This document shows positions 7,080 through 8,463 of a DNA stretch of 8,463 nt, piece by piece. The notes under the pieces were generated by a model. The model had not been told where the DNA came from. It ran no database searches and was given only the letters and a program-made list of their open reading frames with translations. The stretch comes from Spirochaetota bacterium. GTDB taxonomy: Bacteria; Spirochaetota; Spirochaetia; SZUA-6. The position numbers and the translations under genes were made by a program. Where the stretch lies: the NCBI GenBank assembly GCA_003641675.1, contig QNBI01000062.1:1-8463 (forward strand), given 5' to 3'. Position 1 is the first letter of the stretch. Each line of letters begins with the position of its first letter.

Positions 7080-7924
7080 TTATCTTCCTTTTTTAATACA
7101 AAGACATATTCAATATTTCCAAAATCTATAATCGGCTCTACTTTTAAAATCATGGAAGTCTCATAGCTTTTTGACCCTATGCTTCGGATTCTTCCTATAT
7201 GGATTCCCTTTGGATATACCCCACCTAATCCTGAAGTTATAACAGTGTCACCGTAATGAGTCGTATCCAGAGCAGCTTTTTTTACATACTCCATAATTAG
7301 ATATGGAGAACCAGAACCCTGACCCTTTAAAAGGCCTTCGTACCGGTTGTGCTGTATTCTGCCTGCCACATAGGAGGAAGGGTCCAGCAGAGGTAGTATG
7401 GTGGAACTATGCCTGTTAACAAGAACAATTTTGCCTACCAGTCCCTTAAGTCCTGATTTATACGCAACTACCGGCATTTCCCGTTTTATTCCATCTTTGT
7501 AACCTTTGTTAATTATTATCGAAGAAAAGGGAACAACTGGGTCATGGCCTATTACTTCCGCAGCTATTTGCTTATACTTTAAACTTTTTGAAAGTTTAAG
7601 CTGTTCTTTAAGCTGAGCATTTTCCTGTTTTAATTCAATAATATCCCTTGACAGACGTTCATATTCGAGCAGCTTCTCCTGCACGGATGCAAGCTCATCA
7701 CGTACCCTTTTTAGTTCACTAATTGAATTCCATGTTTCACCGAACCAGTTTGATATTCCTGTTATACCTGCGTCGAAATAGGAAAATAATGATTTACCTA
7801 TTTCCTTAGGTTTTTTTACGAACCCTCTGGAAGATATACCGAGCATTATTAATGAACTTATAAGCAGCACAAGGAAAACATAGCCTTTTCTATGTTTAAA
7901 AAAAGTATAATTTAATTTATTCAT
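7076..7924 (-). CDS. mreC: MreC, periplasmic scaffold of the elongasome
   Basis: This protein is anchored by one N-terminal membrane segment (about 14-30) after a basic cytoplasmic tail. The periplasmic part binds PBP2 and activates the RodA-PBP2 pair. A coiled coil rich in Glu, Lys and Leu runs from about 68 to 112. The beta-rich MreC domain follows: EVIGHDP at 123-129, INKGYKDGIKREMPVVA at 138-154, GLVGKIVLV at 161-169, SSTILPLLDPSSYVAGRI at 173-190, GDTVITSGLGGVYPKGIHIG at 225-244, and a closing VEPIIDFGNIEYVFVL at 262-277. Length (282) is typical. The wording of the C-terminal half resembles spirochaete MreC as I recall it. It starts 7 nt after the mreB stop. I find no Shine-Dalgarno sequence before the ATG (ACTTAACAGTTTA), so it probably depends on ribosomes arriving from mreB. 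Confidence 0.95.
   Translation of the reverse strand: MNKLNYTFFKHRKGYVFLVLLISSLIMLGISSRGFVKKPKEIGKSLFSYFDAGITGISNWFGETWNSISELKRVRDELASVQEKLLEYERLSRDIIELKQENAQLKEQLKLSKSLKYKQIAAEVIGHDPVVPFSSIIINKGYKDGIKREMPVVAYKSGLKGLVGKIVLVNRHSSTILPLLDPSSYVAGRIQHNRYEGLLKGQGSGSPYLIMEYVKKAALDTTHYGDTVITSGLGGVYPKGIHIGRIRSIGSKSYETSMILKVEPIIDFGNIEYVFVLKKEDK
7084..7090 (-). promoter_or_regulatory. Ribosome binding site for mreD
   Basis: AAGGAAG on the minus strand lies 4 nt before ATG at 7077-7079, within the end of mreC. It supports the ATGA-overlap start. Confidence 0.7.
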
Positions 7925-7931
7925 TAAACTG

Positions 7932-8463
7932 TTAAGTATTTAGATTAAAGTATTTATTCCCCATATCCCTGGGACTGTCAAGGAATTTTCCCGCACCGAG
8001 AGCTACACAGAGAAGGGGGTTTTCTGCAAGAATTACCGGAACACCTGTTTCTTTTGCTATTAGTTTCGGCAGACCTTTCAATAGAGATCCTCCTCCGGTC
8101 ATTACAATTCCCCTTTCAACTATATCTGCAGCCAGCTCCGGCGGTGTCTGTCCTAAAGTTTTTTTTATTTCCTCTATAACAATATCGATCGCTTCTTCCA
8201 GAGCCTCTCTTACTTCTACAGAATCCATTTCCAGCCTCCGGGGCAATCCGGTAATAGCATCCGTACCCTTAACTTCCATTTTTTCAATCTTTTTCTCAGG
8301 TGAAGCATTGCCTATTTCTATTTTTACGTTCTCTGCGGTCTGCTCTCCAATAATAAGATTATGTACATTTCGAACATGCTTAATTATAGCTTGGTCAAAT
8401 TCATCCCCGCCGACACGTATAGCATTAGAAACAACCATTCCGCCAAGAGAAATAACGGATATT
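7932..8463 (-). CDS. mreB: MreB actin-like cell-shape protein, C-terminal 176 residues (5' end outside window)
   Basis: MreB forms membrane-bound, ATP-dependent filaments that position and orient the wall-elongation machine. The reading frame is open to the right edge, so this is the C-terminal half or so of a family usually about 340 residues long. The first visible codons, at 8439-8462, encode ISVISLGG, which is the family's VISLGG strand leading into [18 protein letters not shown]. The ATG at 8436-8438 is therefore an internal methionine, not the start. Further landmarks are [16 protein letters not shown], then [14 protein letters not shown], and the nucleotide-binding loop [18 protein letters not shown] with the following [16 protein letters not shown]. 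It is the first elongasome gene seen in the operon and ends 7 nt before mreC. The promoter and N-terminus are not in the window. Confidence 0.96.
   Translation of the reverse strand, partial: ISVISLGGMVVSNAIRVGGDEFDQAIIKHVRNVHNLIIGEQTAENVKIEIGNASPEKKIEKMEVKGTDAITGLPRRLEMDSVEVREALEEAIDIVIEEIKKTLGQTPPELAADIVERGIVMTGGGSLLKGLPKLIAKETGVPVILAENPLLCVALGAGKFLDSPRDMGNKYFNLNT

Noticed and set aside
3412..7931. Separate promoters inside the operon
   Set aside because: Gene junctions are 7 nt or less or overlap. AT-rich words resembling -10 sites occur everywhere in the coding DNA, so none can be supported.
8436..8438. ATG as an mreB start
   Set aside because: The upstream in-frame codons encode the conserved ISVISLGG strand of MreB, so the gene continues past the window edge.
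1..8463. Defence system, prophage, transposon or CRISPR array
   Set aside because: Every gene belongs to a core-genome family, the coding is continuous, and no repeat array, transposase, integrase or composition break is visible.

Overview
The window holds the 3' part of a rod-shape (elongasome) operon on the minus strand and one housekeeping gene, mazG, facing it on the plus strand. The DNA is AT-rich (roughly 35-40% GC by eye) and tightly packed. The only non-coding stretch longer than a few bases is the first 100 bp. I see no rRNA, tRNA, CRISPR array, insertion sequence or phage gene.

Minus strand, in transcription order: mreB (5' end cut off by the right window edge), mreC, mreD, mrdA (PBP2), rodA, and an 843-residue radical SAM protein fused to a DUF2344/TIGR03936 domain. 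Junctions are 7 nt, a 4-nt overlap, a 4-nt overlap, a 4-nt overlap and 1 nt. This is a single operon with probable translational coupling. Its promoter lies upstream of mreB, outside the window. MreB filaments, MreC and MreD organise the machine, RodA polymerises glycan strands and PBP2 cross-links them. The radical SAM protein is the functional unknown.

Plus strand: mazG (nucleoside triphosphate pyrophosphohydrolase) runs towards the operon. Its last 40 bp are shared, in antisense, with the end of the radical SAM gene.

Organism: a Gram-negative-type bacterium with a rod/helix elongasome. From recalled family resemblance, the RodA N-terminus (YSSG..S.GVVVSNEYIKQIIWA), the PBP2 start (RGEIYDR...PLV.NI.SFAV...PGE) and the MreC C-terminal half look most like spirochaete (Treponema/Spirochaeta-type) proteins, and the mreBCD-mrdA-rodA order also occurs there. 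This is inference without a database search.

This is mostly a core-genome region, and I do not see a new defence or mobile system. The points worth a second look are the uncharacterised radical SAM/DUF2344 fusion at the end of the elongasome operon, the 40-bp tail-to-tail overlap with mazG, three consecutive TTG-started genes, a possible metal site in PBP2, and an extra membrane-segment pair in RodA.
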